A stretch of DNA of 64,000 nt from Streptomyces sp. TLI_053 (GCF_900105395.1 NZ_LT629775.1:5478001-5542000); one strand, 5' to 3'. Numbered from the stretch's first letter, positions 39,571-48,121 are shown. Made by a program: numbers and translations. Notes: generated from the letters alone by a model not told the origin.

Positions 39571-40650
39571 TCAGCTGGCGAGCGGCAGGCCGCGCCGGGC
39601 GGGGGCCGGGGCGGCCGCGGACCTGCCCCCGCCGACGGGGGCGCCGTCGGCCGGGGCGCCGGTCAGCCGGACCTCGGCCACCGTGCGGCCGTCCTGGACC
39701 AGCACGACCCGGACGGGCGCCCGGCGTCCGCCGCAGCCGTCCTGGGCGGACTCCGGGCCGACCTCGCGGACGGCCCGCACCACGCAGGGGCGGTCCGGCG
39801 CGATCGGGTCGTGGAAGGCCGTCACCAGGTCCACCGGCACCATCCGGTCCGGGTGGTGCAGGCGCTGGGCGGCCTGCCGGGCGGCCTCCAGGACGAGCAT
39901 CCCGGGCAGGTGCCCCGGCGCCGGGTCCATCGGGTCGAACAGCACCGGGTGCGCGGCGTCCGCGCGCAGCAGCCAGCTGCCGGGCAGCAGGGCGGGGCCG
40001 AGCACCACGTCGGCGGCCTGCTGGCGGCCCACCAGTTCCGGCGCGACGACCTGTTCCGGGATCCGCGGCGGGGCGGCCGGGCGGCGCGGGCCGCGCAGCC
40101 GGTCGTAGGCGGCGGGGGAGAGGATCCGCAGGCCCCCGACGCCGCGGCCGACCGGACGTCCGTCCCGTTCGATCTCCGCGTGCACCCGCAGCGCGACCAG
40201 CCGGCCGTGCCGCATCCGGACGTCGTGGCAGCTGACCCTGAGCATCAGTTCGGTGGGGGCGGCGCCGACCGCGAGGCCGTCGAGGCCGGCCGGGCCGAGG
40301 GTGTAACCGAGTTCGTCGAGCACGGCGTGGTGGTCGTGGGGGACGCCGAAACCGGCGTGCCCGACCAACAGCGCGGCCTGCCTGACGGTTTCGGCCATCA
40401 GCACCGGGTCGTGGTGCCGGTCGCCGGGCAGCCGGTAGAAACCGTGCAGCCGGGGCCACTGGGCGCCCAGCAGGAAGTCGTACGGACCGGTGGACTGCCA
40501 GCCGGTGATGAGTACTTCGGCGACGGAGGAGCGGTGGACCAGCTGACGGGAGACGGTCCGTTCGTGGAAGTCGTAGCGGCGCGGGCCCGGTTGGCCGGGG
40601 CCGGGGTGGGGATACGGAGCGTCGCCGTCCATCGCGGTGAACACTGGCAT
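39571..40650 (-). CDS. Gamma-butyrolactone biosynthesis protein, AfsA/ScbA family
   Basis: A 359-residue AfsA homologue. These enzymes condense dihydroxyacetone phosphate with a beta-ketoacyl-ACP to make the gamma-butyrolactone signal precursor. Two hotdog-type AfsA repeats are visible. The first starts TVSRQLVHRSSVAEVLITGW (about residue 33) with RLHGFYRL and DPVLMAETVRQAALLVGH. The second starts QQAADVVLGPALLPGSWLL with DPAPGHLPGMLVLEAARQAA. The conserved HR..AEVL and E-x-RQA patterns are present. ATG 40650 is used. It is divergent from a TetR-type receptor homologue and shares with it a 361-bp region containing two ARE-like sites. Confidence 0.92.
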   Translation of the reverse strand: MPVFTAMDGDAPYPHPGPGQPGPRRYDFHERTVSRQLVHRSSVAEVLITGWQSTGPYDFLLGAQWPRLHGFYRLPGDRHHDPVLMAETVRQAALLVGHAGFGVPHDHHAVLDELGYTLGPAGLDGLAVGAAPTELMLRVSCHDVRMRHGRLVALRVHAEIERDGRPVGRGVGGLRILSPAAYDRLRGPRRPAAPPRIPEQVVAPELVGRQQAADVVLGPALLPGSWLLRADAAHPVLFDPMDPAPGHLPGMLVLEAARQAAQRLHHPDRMVPVDLVTAFHDPIAPDRPCVVRAVREVGPESAQDGCGGRRAPVRVVLVQDGRTVAEVRLTGAPADGAPVGGGRSAAAPAPARRGLPLAS

Positions 40651-40705
40651 GACTGGCCCCACTCCCGGGTGTCGGTCGGCCGGCCGTACGGGCGGCCTGC
40701 GCAAA

Positions 40706-40729
40706 ACATACAGGCCACCCGGTTTCTGC
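40706..40729. promoter_or_regulatory. Autoregulatory element (ARE) candidate near AfsA
   Basis: Starts ACATACAGGCC and ends CGGTTTCTGC with three bases between, following the ARE layout ANAWACnnACY-n3-CGGTWTKT with two deviations. It lies about 55-80 bp upstream of the AfsA ATG. Confidence 0.7.
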
Positions 40730-40875
40730 TCCCCCTGCGGGGTAGCCGCCGGCCCGCACCCGGCGGGTTCACCGTACCCGCGTTCCGGCCTGCGGTAACG
40801 CCCGGGCGGCCCGCCCAGGACCTTGGGCGGGGGTCGGTCCCCTCTGGACGGCGGGGGCCGGGCAGGGGCTAGATT

Positions 40876-40897
40876 AGATACCAACCATGCGGTTTCG
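40876..40897. promoter_or_regulatory. Autoregulatory element (ARE) candidate near TetR gene
   Basis: AGATACCAACC followed after three bases by CGGTTTCG matches all constrained ARE positions except the last two. It lies about 115-135 bp upstream of GTG 41012 in a small AT-rich pocket likely to be the promoter. Confidence 0.78.
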
Positions 40898-41011
40898 GGC
40901 GGGCGCGGCGCGCCACCGACGGTCCGCAGAGGCGCCGCACCATCGACGACGGCGCCGTGACAGCAACCGGGCGAGCCGGAGCTCGCCACGGCCGGGGGCC
41001 GGAGGGACCGA

Positions 41012-41677
41012 GTGGCCAAGCAGGAACGGGCGGGGCGGACCAGGCAGGCCGTGCTGCTCGCGGCGGCGGACACCTTCGCCGACGCGGGCTTCGAGTCGGC
41101 GAGCCTGGTCGACATCAGCCGCCGGGCGGGTGTCAGCAAGGGCGCGCTCTACTTCCACTTCGTCTCCAAGCAGGCGCTCGCGGACGGGGTCCGCGCCGCG
41201 GCGGCCGAGACCATCGGCCTGGCCGTGCTGCGGGCGCTGCGCGGCCGGGGGCCGGCCGTCCAGGAACTCCTCGACCTCACCCACGAACTGGCCCGGCTGC
41301 TGCGCGAGGACGTGGTCGTCCGGGCCGGTGTGCTGCTCGGCCTCGGCGGCCGCCCGGCCGGCTGCGGGGTGGGGGCGGTGGTGTCGCCGGCCGGTTCGCC
41401 GCCGGAGCCGTCGGCGGACGCGTGGTGGAGCCTGACCGCCGTCTTCCGCACCCTGCTCGACCGCGCCGCCGCGGCCGGCGAGCTGCGGCCCGGGCTGGAC
41501 CGGGAGCAGGCGGCCGGGCTGCTGACCACCCTGGCGGCCGGGCTGGTGCTGTTCGCCGCCGAGTCCACCGGCCGGCTGGCCGCCGAGGCGGTCGGCGGCC
41601 TCTGGACGGTGGCCCTGCCGTCCCTCGTCCCGGCCGACCGGGTGGCGGACTACCGGATCCGGACGGACAACCCCTAG
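41012..41677 (+). CDS. TetR-family regulator, butyrolactone-receptor homologue
   Basis: A 221-residue regulator of the ScbR/ArpA group. The HTH region is TRQAVLLAAADTFADAGFES, DISRRAGVSKGALYFHFVSK (about residues 33-52). The ligand domain has LARLLREDVVVRAGVLLGLG and WWSLTAVFRTLLDRAAAAGEL, which resemble receptor or pseudo-receptor paralogues. GTG 41012 has GGAGGGA close upstream. It is divergent from the AfsA gene. Its stop codon overlaps that of the opposite-strand receptor gene in a shared CTAG. Which of the two TetR proteins binds the signal cannot be decided by eye. Confidence 0.9.
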   Translation: MAKQERAGRTRQAVLLAAADTFADAGFESASLVDISRRAGVSKGALYFHFVSKQALADGVRAAAAETIGLAVLRALRGRGPAVQELLDLTHELARLLREDVVVRAGVLLGLGGRPAGCGVGAVVSPAGSPPEPSADAWWSLTAVFRTLLDRAAAAGELRPGLDREQAAGLLTTLAAGLVLFAAESTGRLAAEAVGGLWTVALPSLVPADRVADYRIRTDNP

Positions 41678-42342
41678 CCCGGATCCGGACGGCCCGACCC
41701 GGTCCGCGGTGCCCTGGACCGGGCCTGGTCCCGGTCCAGGTCGACGGTGTTCAGCCGGGCCAGGGTCCGCGGCTCGACCAGTCCGGGCAGCAGCAGCGTC
41801 CAGAGGTCGGCCATCCGCTGCAGCAGGTCCTTGCGGTCGGTCAGGACCTGCGAGCTGAGCTGGATGCCGGTCACCGCGCCGGTGATGACCCCCGCGGCCG
41901 CGGCCGGCCGCACCCCCGGCCGCAGTTCGCCGGCGTCCCGGGCCCGCTCCAGCAGCTCCCGCGCCGCGTCCGTCCAGCCCTGGTAGGCGCCGATCTGCGG
42001 CTGGGTGAAGGTGCCGTGCTCGATGGTCAGCCGGATCGAGCCGCGCAGCAGCGGGTCGTCCAGCAGCGAGTGGGCGAAGGCGTGCCCGAGGTCGATCACG
42101 GTCTGCATCGGGCTGCTGGAGGTCGGCTGCCAGGTGGCCAGCCAGGCGCTCTGGCCCTCGATCACGGCGAGCGCGAGCTCCTCCTTGGACGGGAAGTGGA
42201 AGTACAGCGCGCCCTTGGTGACCCCGGCCCGGTCCAGGATCTCGGCCATGGTGGCGCCCGCGTAGCCGCGCTCGTCGAAGACCTCGGCCGCGGCGCACAG
42301 CACCGTCTGGCGGGTCGCCAGCGCGCGGGCCTGCCTGGCCAT
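41674..42342 (-). CDS. Gamma-butyrolactone receptor, ScbR/ArpA family
   Basis: A 222-residue TetR-type repressor. The N-terminus MARQARALATRQTVLCAAAE is followed by DERGYAGATMAEILDRAGVTKGALYFHFPSKEE-type HTH residues (key KGALYFHF, about residue 45), nearly the consensus of butyrolactone receptors. The ligand domain has LLDDPLLRGSIRLTIEHGTF, YQGWTDAARELLERARDAGEL with the receptor tryptophan, and LLQRMADLWTLLLPGLV. Known members repress antibiotic and morphology genes until the lactone binds. ATG 42342 has GGGAGGCTTCG upstream. A dyad TACCG-TC-CGGTA lies 71 bp upstream. Confidence 0.92.
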   Translation of the reverse strand: MARQARALATRQTVLCAAAEVFDERGYAGATMAEILDRAGVTKGALYFHFPSKEELALAVIEGQSAWLATWQPTSSSPMQTVIDLGHAFAHSLLDDPLLRGSIRLTIEHGTFTQPQIGAYQGWTDAARELLERARDAGELRPGVRPAAAAGVITGAVTGIQLSSQVLTDRKDLLQRMADLWTLLLPGLVEPRTLARLNTVDLDRDQARSRAPRTGSGRPDPG

Positions 42343-42412
42343 CGAAGCCTCCCTGGTGGTTCCGGTCGTCAGCTGCTGGATCCTACGGGGGCGGGCCGGG
42401 CGGCGGCCCGCA

Positions 42413-42424
42413 TACCGTCCGGTA
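42413..42424. promoter_or_regulatory. Dyad upstream of the receptor gene
   Basis: TACCGTCCGGTA has 5-bp arms and sits 71 bp upstream of the receptor ATG. It contains CGGTA as in an ARE half-site but lacks the full spacing, so autoregulation is only suggested. Confidence 0.35.
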
Positions 42425-42515
42425 GGGACCCTTTCGAGCCGTTTCGGGCGGCAGTGCGGAGTTCCGGTCCCGGGCGGCTGCCCGCGGTCAGCCGCCGGCC
42501 GCCTGCCCGGGGAAC

Positions 42516-42560
42516 GCCGTCGGCCGGCCACCCCGGTACTGCGGGTGGCCGGCCGACGGC
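42516..42560 (-). terminator. Perfect 18-bp stem after the carboxylase genes
   Basis: Arms 42516-42533 and 42543-42560 with a 9-base loop, 35 bp after the accE stop on the minus strand. Confidence 0.82.
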
Positions 42561-42594
42561 CGAGCGGTTTCCGTGCGGGTCCTCGGGCGAGGCG

Positions 42595-42804
42595 TCAGGC
42601 GGCCCACTGCCAGCTGACCGGCGAGAAGTACGCCGGGCGGCGCTCCAGGCGCTGCCAGTTGGCGATCGGCTCGACCGGCGAGGAGGCGGCCGCCTGCTGG
42701 GCGGCCGCGGCGCGGGCCATCAGCACGGCGGTCAGGGCGGCGAGCTCCTCGTCGGAGAGCGAGCCGCGGACGATTCGGACGAGTGGTTCGGCGGAAGCGG
42801 TCAT
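42595..42804 (-). CDS. Acyl-CoA carboxylase epsilon subunit
   Basis: A 69-residue protein matching the small AccE/PccE subunit of actinobacterial acyl-CoA carboxylases: LVRIVRGSLSDEELAALTAV near the N-terminus, an Ala/Gln-rich middle, and ANWQRLERRPAYFSPVSWQW at the C-terminus. The subunit stimulates the alpha-beta complex that carboxylates acetyl- and propionyl-CoA. It follows the beta-subunit gene by 77 bp on the same strand. Confidence 0.92.
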   Translation of the reverse strand: MTASAEPLVRIVRGSLSDEELAALTAVLMARAAAAQQAAASSPVEPIANWQRLERRPAYFSPVSWQWAA

Positions 42805-42881
42805 GGTCCGGATTTCTCCCGGCGTCGGTGGTGAGTGGGCGTCGGCGCGGCCGGCCGTGCGGTGCCGGCCGGGCGGTGCTG

Positions 42882-44483
42882 CTACATCGGGGGGTTGCCG
42901 TGCTTGCGGCTCGGCAGGTCCGCGTGCTTGGTGCGCAGCATCGCCAGCGAGGACGCCAGGACCTGGCGGGTCTCGGCGGGGTCGATGACGTCGTCCACGA
43001 GGCCGCGCTCGGCCGCGTAGTACGGGTGCATCAGCTCGCTCTTGTATTCCTTGATCTTCTGGTTGCGCATCGCGTCCGGGTCGTCGGCGGCGTTGATGTC
43101 CCGGCGGAAGATGACGTTGGCGGCGCCCTCGGCGCCCATGACGGCGATCTCGTTGGTCGGCCAGGCGAAGGAGAGGTCGGCGCCGATCGAGCGGGAGTCC
43201 ATGACGATGTAGGCACCGCCGTAGGCCTTGCGCAGGATCAGCTGGATCCGCGGCACGGTCGCGTTGCAGTAGGCGTACAGCAGCTTCGCGCCGTGCCGGA
43301 TGATGCCGTCGTGCTCCTGGTCGACGCCGGGCAGGAAGCCGGGGACGTCGAGCATGGTGACCAGGGGGATGTTGAAGGCGTCGCACATCTGGACGAAGCG
43401 CGCGGCCTTCTCGCTGGCGTTGATGTCCAGGACGCCGGCCAGCGACTGCGGCTGGTTGGCGATGATGCCGGTGACGTGGCCGTCGATCCGGGCGAGCACG
43501 CAGAGCACGTTGGTGGCCCAGCGCTCGTGGACCTCGAGGTACTCGCCGTGGTCGACGATCTCCTCGACGACCTTGCGCATGTCGTACGGCCGGTTGCCGT
43601 CGGCGGGCACCAGGTCGAGCAGGGTCTCGTTGCGGCGGTCCACCGGGTCGTCGTTGACGACCGGCGGGGGCATCTCGCGGTTGTTCTGCGGCAGCAGCGA
43701 CAGGAGGTAGCGGACCTCCTCGATGCAGGACTGCTCGTCGTCGTAGACGAAGTGCGAGACGCCGGAGACGCCGGCGTGGACGTCGGCGCCGCCGAGCCCG
43801 TTCTGGCTGATCTTCTCGCCGGTGACGGCCTGGACCACGTCGGGGCCGGTGATGAACATCTGCGAGGTCTCGCGGACCATGAAGACGAAGTCGGTCAGGG
43901 CCGGGGAGTAGGCCGCGCCGCCGGCGCAGGGGCCGAGCATCACCGAGATCTGCGGGATGACGCCGGAGGCCCTGGTGTTGCGCTGGAAGATGCCGCCGTA
44001 GCCGGCGAGGGCGGTGACGCCCTCCTGGATGCGGGCGCCGGCGCCGTCGTTGAGCGAGACCAGCGGGGCACCGGCCGCGATGGCCATGTCCATGATCTTG
44101 TGGATCTTCTGGGCGTGCGCCTCGCCGAGCGCGCCGCCGAAGATCCGGAAGTCGTGGGCGTAGGTGAAGACCGTCCGGCCGTGCACGGTGCCCCAGCCGA
44201 CGATCACGCCGTCGGTGTGCGGCTTCTTCGCCTCCAGCCCGAAACCGGTGGCGCGGTGCCGGCGCAGCGGCTCGACCTCCCGGAACGAGCCCTCGTCGAG
44301 CAGCAGCTCGATCCGCTCGCGGGCGGTCAGCTTGCCCTTGGCGTGCTGGGCCTCGGTGGCCTTCTCGCTGGGACCCCGGCGGACCTGCTCGCGGAGTTCG
44401 TGCAGTTCCGCGACTCTTCCCCGGACGTCCGTGGGGATCTCCGGGACGTCGTCGTCGACCGGCGCCTGGTGCACAACCGTCAT
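42882..44483 (-). CDS. Acyl-CoA carboxylase carboxyltransferase beta subunit
   Basis: A 533-residue AccB/PccB protein that transfers carboxyl from biotin to acetyl-CoA or propionyl-CoA, giving malonyl- or methylmalonyl-CoA for fatty-acid and polyketide synthesis. Key regions are KGKLTARERIELLLDEGSF, LNDGAGARIQEGV, the oxyanion glycines of MLGPCAGGAAYSPALTDF, and VDVPGFLPG-type LDVPGFLPGVDQEHDG. The residue that sets chain length is in the CAGGAAYSP/DFVFM region, but I cannot assign specificity. ATG 44483 is preceded by GGAG. The alpha (biotin) subunit is not in this window. Confidence 0.95.
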   Translation of the reverse strand: MTVVHQAPVDDDVPEIPTDVRGRVAELHELREQVRRGPSEKATEAQHAKGKLTARERIELLLDEGSFREVEPLRRHRATGFGLEAKKPHTDGVIVGWGTVHGRTVFTYAHDFRIFGGALGEAHAQKIHKIMDMAIAAGAPLVSLNDGAGARIQEGVTALAGYGGIFQRNTRASGVIPQISVMLGPCAGGAAYSPALTDFVFMVRETSQMFITGPDVVQAVTGEKISQNGLGGADVHAGVSGVSHFVYDDEQSCIEEVRYLLSLLPQNNREMPPPVVNDDPVDRRNETLLDLVPADGNRPYDMRKVVEEIVDHGEYLEVHERWATNVLCVLARIDGHVTGIIANQPQSLAGVLDINASEKAARFVQMCDAFNIPLVTMLDVPGFLPGVDQEHDGIIRHGAKLLYAYCNATVPRIQLILRKAYGGAYIVMDSRSIGADLSFAWPTNEIAVMGAEGAANVIFRRDINAADDPDAMRNQKIKEYKSELMHPYYAAERGLVDDVIDPAETRQVLASSLAMLRTKHADLPSRKHGNPPM

Positions 44484-44923
44484 CTCGAACCACTCCAAAG
44501 GTGAGGGAACTGTCCGACAGCCAACGTCTGCGATGCCCCCGGCTGCGAATCACTTCTTCACTTATGACTGTACGAGGGGCCGCGCGCTGGTTTCGGCGTC
44601 GATTCCGTACAAGGTCGCGTCCGTTTAGATGTCAGGGCTGCACAGAAAGCGAAGCGTTTCAGCCCGTCCTGCCGGTAGCTGTTCGATTACCCCGAGCTGT
44701 CGTCCAGATGGCGGTCGGGTGAGCGCAACCTGAGGAAACACGCAGGTCACGGCCGCCCCTGTGAAGGGTGGCGGGGGTTCCGGCCCGGGTGTCCGCGGGA
44801 CGCCTGGTGCGGCGGTGAAGGCCGTGCCGGCGGGCCGGTGGTGTCCGACCAGTCGTAGGGATGCACCAAAAAGACCGCAGCCCACCCGGTGGATGCCGGG
44901 TGGGCTGTCCGAGCGACGGGGGC
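44484..44923. other. Intergenic region upstream of the carboxylase genes
   Basis: 440 bp without a supported gene. An AT-richer stretch at about 44545-44640 is the likely promoter zone of the carboxylase operon. The terminator of the neighbouring gene lies at 44878-44907. Short open frames here have no family resemblance. Confidence 0.6.
44870..44907 (-). terminator. Rho-independent terminator with U-tract
   Basis: Perfect 12-bp arms (44878-44889, 44896-44907) with a 6-base loop. On the minus strand the stem is followed within six bases by TTTTT (complement of 44868-44872). It ends the PLDc_N gene, whose stop is at 44924. Confidence 0.85.
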
Positions 44924-45328
44924 TCAGCCGCGACGGCCTTCGTCCGGGTCGTCCTTGCCGCGCAGCTCGTTCTCGCGGCGGCGCAAATCCGCCTCCCACT
45001 GCTTGAGCATGTCCTCGTGCTCGTTGTTGTGCTTCTTCAACGAGGCGAGGAACTCCGGGTTGTCGTCCGGCGCCAACGGCCGGCCGTCGGGCCGCGCGGC
45101 GTACGCCCGGCCGTCGGCGCCGCCGCCCGCCGGTGCGGTCCTCGGCGCCCCGCGCTGCTTGCCGGCCACCAGCCAGGCGATCGAGCCGACGAGCGGGAAC
45201 AGCAGCACGATGATCACCCAGACCACCTTGGGCAGGTGCTTCACCTCGTCCTCGGGGGTGGTCAGGCAGTCGATGAAGGCCCAAACCCACAGGGCGAGCG
45301 GGAGTACGAAGGTCAGGATCCTCAGCAC
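44924..45328 (-). CDS. Small membrane protein with PLDc_N (phospholipase D N-terminal) domain
   Basis: A 134-residue protein. Two membrane segments, LRILTFVLPLALWVWAFIDC and KVVWVIIVLLFPLVGSIAWLV, make the PLDc_N/cardiolipase-like hairpin, with the DCLTTP and PLVGSIAWL patterns of that family. A charged C-terminal tail (LKKHNNEHEDMLKQWEADL) follows. There is no catalytic HKD domain. Function unknown. It is divergent from the UbiD-like gene. Confidence 0.85.
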   Translation of the reverse strand: MLRILTFVLPLALWVWAFIDCLTTPEDEVKHLPKVVWVIIVLLFPLVGSIAWLVAGKQRGAPRTAPAGGGADGRAYAARPDGRPLAPDDNPEFLASLKKHNNEHEDMLKQWEADLRRRENELRGKDDPDEGRRG

Positions 45329-45465
45329 GGCGGCGGTCTCCCCCGGGTGACGTCGGTGGCGGGCGGGCGCGTTCTCGCGGCGGCGGGCCGGTCCGTCGGG
45401 CGGTGCGCCGCTTCGAGGGGGCCCTTGACACAGGCCAGGCTATCGGGTGGCGGATACTGGCAGGC

Positions 45466-46923
45466 ATGGCATACGACGATCTCCGCTCGTTCCTGCGGGC
45501 CCTCGACCGCGAAGGCGACCTCAAGCGGATCAAGGCGGAGGTGGACCCCTATCTGGAGATCGGCGAGATCGTCGACCGGGTGCAGAAGGCCAAGGGCCCG
45601 GCCCTGCTGTTCGAGAACGTCAAGGGTTCGTCGATGCCGCTGGCGATGAACGTCTTCGGCACCGAGCGGCGGCTCTCCAAGGCGCTCGGCCTCAAGGGCC
45701 CGGAGGAGATCGCCGACCGGATCTCCGGCCTGCTGAAGCCGGAGCTGCCGCAGGGCTTCACCGGCTTCCGGGACGCCTTCGGCAAGCTGGCCTCGATGGC
45801 CCACGTGCCGCCGAAGAACGTGAAGTCCGGCGACGCCCCCGTGCACGAGGTGGTGCTCACCGGTGAGGACGTCAACCTGGACGAGCTGCCCGCGCTGTTC
45901 ACCTGGCCGCTGGACGGCGGCTCCTTCTTCAACCTGGGCCTGACCCACACCAAGGACCCGGACAGCGGCATCCGCAACCTCGGCCTGTACCGGCTGCAGC
46001 GGCACGACCGCCGCACCATCGGCATGCACTGGCAGATCCACAAGGACAGCCGCAACCACGCCGCGGTGGCCGCCAAGCGCGGCGAGCGGCTCCCGGTCGC
46101 GATCGCCTTCGGCTGCCCGCCGGCCGTCACCTACGCGGCCACCGCGCCGCTGCCGGGCGACATCGACGAGTACCTGTTCGCGGGCTTCGTCGCGGGCGAG
46201 CGGGTGCGGATGGTGGACTGCAGGACCGTTCCGCTGCAGGTCCCGGCGGACGCCGAGGTGGTCCTGGAGGGCTGGCTGGAGCCGGGCGAGATGCTGCCCG
46301 AGGGGCCGTTCGGCGACCACACCGGCTTCTACACGCCGCAGGAGCCGTTCCCGGCGCTGACGATCGACTGCGTGACGATGCGCCGCCGGCCGATCCTGCA
46401 GTCCATCGTGGTCGGCCGGCCGCCGACCGAGGACGGCCCGCTGGGCAAGTTCACCGAGCGCTTCTTCCTGCCGCTGCTGAAGATCATCATCCCGGACATC
46501 GTCGACTACGACCTGCCCGAGGCGGGCGGCTTCCACAACTGCGTGATCGTCTCGATCGACAAGAAGTACCCGAAGCACGCCCAGAAGACCATGCACGCCA
46601 TCTGGGGCGCGCACATGATGTCGCTGACCAAGCTGATCATCGTGGTGGACTCCGACTGCGACGTCCACGACTACCAGGAGGTCGCCTGGCGGGCCTTCGG
46701 CAACGTCGACTACAGCCGCGACCTCACTGTGGTCGAGGGCCCGGTCGACCACCTCGACCACGCCTCCTACCAGCAGTTCTGGGGCGGCAAGGCGGGCATC
46801 GACGCGACCCGCAAGCTGCCCGAGGAGGGCTACACCCGCGACGGCGGCTGGCCCGAGATGGTCTCCTCCGACCCGGAGACCGCCGCCCTGGTGAGCCGTC
46901 GCTGGAAGGAGTACGGCCTGTGA
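45466..46923 (+). CDS. UbiD-family decarboxylase, menaquinone pathway
   Basis: A 485-residue UbiD-type, prenylated-FMN-dependent decarboxylase. MAYDDLRSFLRALDREGDLKRI is the family opening. ENVKGSSMPLAMNVFGTERR, the EGPFGDHTGFYTP motif (about residue 280) with the catalytic glutamates, and the C-terminal TRDGGWPEMV region are present. With the adjacent prenyltransferase it should carry out the late decarboxylation in the futalosine-route menaquinone pathway (the MqnL role). Its cofactor partner UbiX is encoded 11 kb downstream. Its stop overlaps the mqnP start (GTGA). Confidence 0.93.
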   Translation: MAYDDLRSFLRALDREGDLKRIKAEVDPYLEIGEIVDRVQKAKGPALLFENVKGSSMPLAMNVFGTERRLSKALGLKGPEEIADRISGLLKPELPQGFTGFRDAFGKLASMAHVPPKNVKSGDAPVHEVVLTGEDVNLDELPALFTWPLDGGSFFNLGLTHTKDPDSGIRNLGLYRLQRHDRRTIGMHWQIHKDSRNHAAVAAKRGERLPVAIAFGCPPAVTYAATAPLPGDIDEYLFAGFVAGERVRMVDCRTVPLQVPADAEVVLEGWLEPGEMLPEGPFGDHTGFYTPQEPFPALTIDCVTMRRRPILQSIVVGRPPTEDGPLGKFTERFFLPLLKIIIPDIVDYDLPEAGGFHNCVIVSIDKKYPKHAQKTMHAIWGAHMMSLTKLIIVVDSDCDVHDYQEVAWRAFGNVDYSRDLTVVEGPVDHLDHASYQQFWGGKAGIDATRKLPEEGYTRDGGWPEMVSSDPETAALVSRRWKEYGL

Positions 46924-47825
46924 GCACCGCCGCCGCACTCCCCGAGGTCCCGCCCGGCAAGGTCAGGTCCTTCCTGCGGCTGGTGATGATCGAGCACTCG
47001 GTCTTCGCCCTGCCGTTCGCCTACATCGCGGCGCTGACGGCGATGTTCCGGGCCGACGGCCGGGTGCACTGGGGCGAGCTGTTCGTCGTCACGGTCTGCA
47101 TGGTCGGGCTCCGGACCTTCGCCATGGCGGCGAACCGGATCATCGACCGGGAGATCGACGCCCGCAACCCGCGCACGGCCGGGCGCGAACTCGTCACCGG
47201 CGCGGTGTCCCTGAGGACCGCGTACGTCGGCTCCGCGGTCGCCCTGGTGGTCTTCCTGGGCGCGGCCGCGCTGCTGAACCCGCTCTGCCTCGCGCTGGCG
47301 CCGGTCGCCGTGGTGCCGATGGTGGTCTACCCGTACGGCAAGCGGTTCACCGACTTCCCGCAGGCGATCCTCGGCCTGGCCCAGGCGATGGGACCGGTGG
47401 GTGCCTGGCTGGCCGTCACCGGCACCTGGTCCTGGGACGCGGTCGTGCTCGGCGCGGCCGTCGGCATCTGGATCGGCGGCTTCGACCTGATCTACGCCTG
47501 CCAGGACGTGGCCTCCGACCGGGCGGGCGGGGTCCGCTCGGTACCGGCCCGGTTCGGTGTCCCGGCCGCGATCCGCGGCGCGCGCGGCTGCCATGTGCTC
47601 ACCACGCTGCTGCTCGGCTGGTACGCGGTGCTCACCGACGCGGGCGTCGCGTTCTGGATCGGCCTGGTGGTGGTGGCCGGAGCCTTCGTCTACGAGCACA
47701 CCATCGTGAAGCCGAACGACCTGTCCCGGTTGAACCGGGCGTTCTTCCAGACCAACGGCTTCGTCGGCATCTCGCTGTTCTTCTTCGCGCTGGTGGACCT
47801 GGTGGTGCGCGGCCTCGGCATCTGA
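46920..47825 (+). CDS. mqnP: Menaquinone-pathway prenyltransferase MqnP (UbiA family)
   Basis: A 301-residue UbiA-superfamily membrane enzyme that attaches the isoprenoid tail to the naphthoate intermediate. The two Asp-rich motifs are NRIIDREIDARNPRTAGREL (about residue 79) and YACQDVASDRAGGVRSVP (about residue 191). About eight membrane segments are predicted. It is translationally coupled to the UbiD-like gene by a four-base overlap. A palindromic terminator follows directly, cutting the operon before the accessory genes. Confidence 0.93.
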   Translation: MSTAAALPEVPPGKVRSFLRLVMIEHSVFALPFAYIAALTAMFRADGRVHWGELFVVTVCMVGLRTFAMAANRIIDREIDARNPRTAGRELVTGAVSLRTAYVGSAVALVVFLGAAALLNPLCLALAPVAVVPMVVYPYGKRFTDFPQAILGLAQAMGPVGAWLAVTGTWSWDAVVLGAAVGIWIGGFDLIYACQDVASDRAGGVRSVPARFGVPAAIRGARGCHVLTTLLLGWYAVLTDAGVAFWIGLVVVAGAFVYEHTIVKPNDLSRLNRAFFQTNGFVGISLFFFALVDLVVRGLGI

Positions 47826-47849
47826 GGCCGCGCCCCGCGGGGCGCGGCC
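47826..47849. terminator. Perfect 24-nt palindrome after mqnP
   Basis: Two 12-bp arms directly after the mqnP stop and 14 bp before the convergent stop of the DUF4287 gene; likely bidirectional. Confidence 0.75.
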
Positions 47850-47862
47850 CGAAGGACGCGGT

Positions 47863-48075
47863 CTACTTCCCGCCCTCGTCGAGCGTGTGCTTGGCGAGGG
47901 CGTTCGCGTGCCCGTGGCCGAGGCCGTGCTCGGCCTTGAGCCAAGCGACCAGCTCCATGTGCTTGGTCAGCGGGGAGGAGCGGATCAGCTCCTGCCAGTG
48001 GGCGACCGGCTGCCCGTACTTCTTCTCGATGGCGGGGAAGTAGCTGGCGGGGCCGTTGGGGGCGGGGGTGGTCAT
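47863..48075 (-). CDS. DUF4287 domain protein
   Basis: A 70-residue soluble protein: ASYFPAIEKKYGQPVAHWQEL then MELVAWLKAEHGLGHGHANALAKH. This is the DUF4287 pattern (two helical parts, with the KxEHGxGHGHANALV-like ending). No activity is known to me. ATG 48075 has GGAGCACCGC upstream. It is probably the second gene of a pair with the membrane protein at 48122-48748 (46-bp gap). Confidence 0.85.
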   Translation of the reverse strand: MTTPAPNGPASYFPAIEKKYGQPVAHWQELIRSSPLTKHMELVAWLKAEHGLGHGHANALAKHTLDEGGK

Positions 48076-48121
48076 GCGGTGCTCCTCGAAGTCCGTTCGG
48101 TCGTCCACTGATTGATGATCA

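Larger units (their letters stand above)
40651..41011. promoter_or_regulatory. Divergent control region of the AfsA and TetR genes
   Basis: 361 bp with no supported gene, framed by the AfsA start (minus) and a TetR start (plus). It contains two matches to the autoregulatory element bound by butyrolactone receptors, near 40706 and 40876, each placed close to one of the two genes. Confidence 0.7.

Noticed and set aside
44501..44722. A 73-codon plus-strand open frame upstream of the carboxylase genes
   Set aside because: Arg-rich with no domain, overlapping the likely carboxylase promoter; treated as chance.
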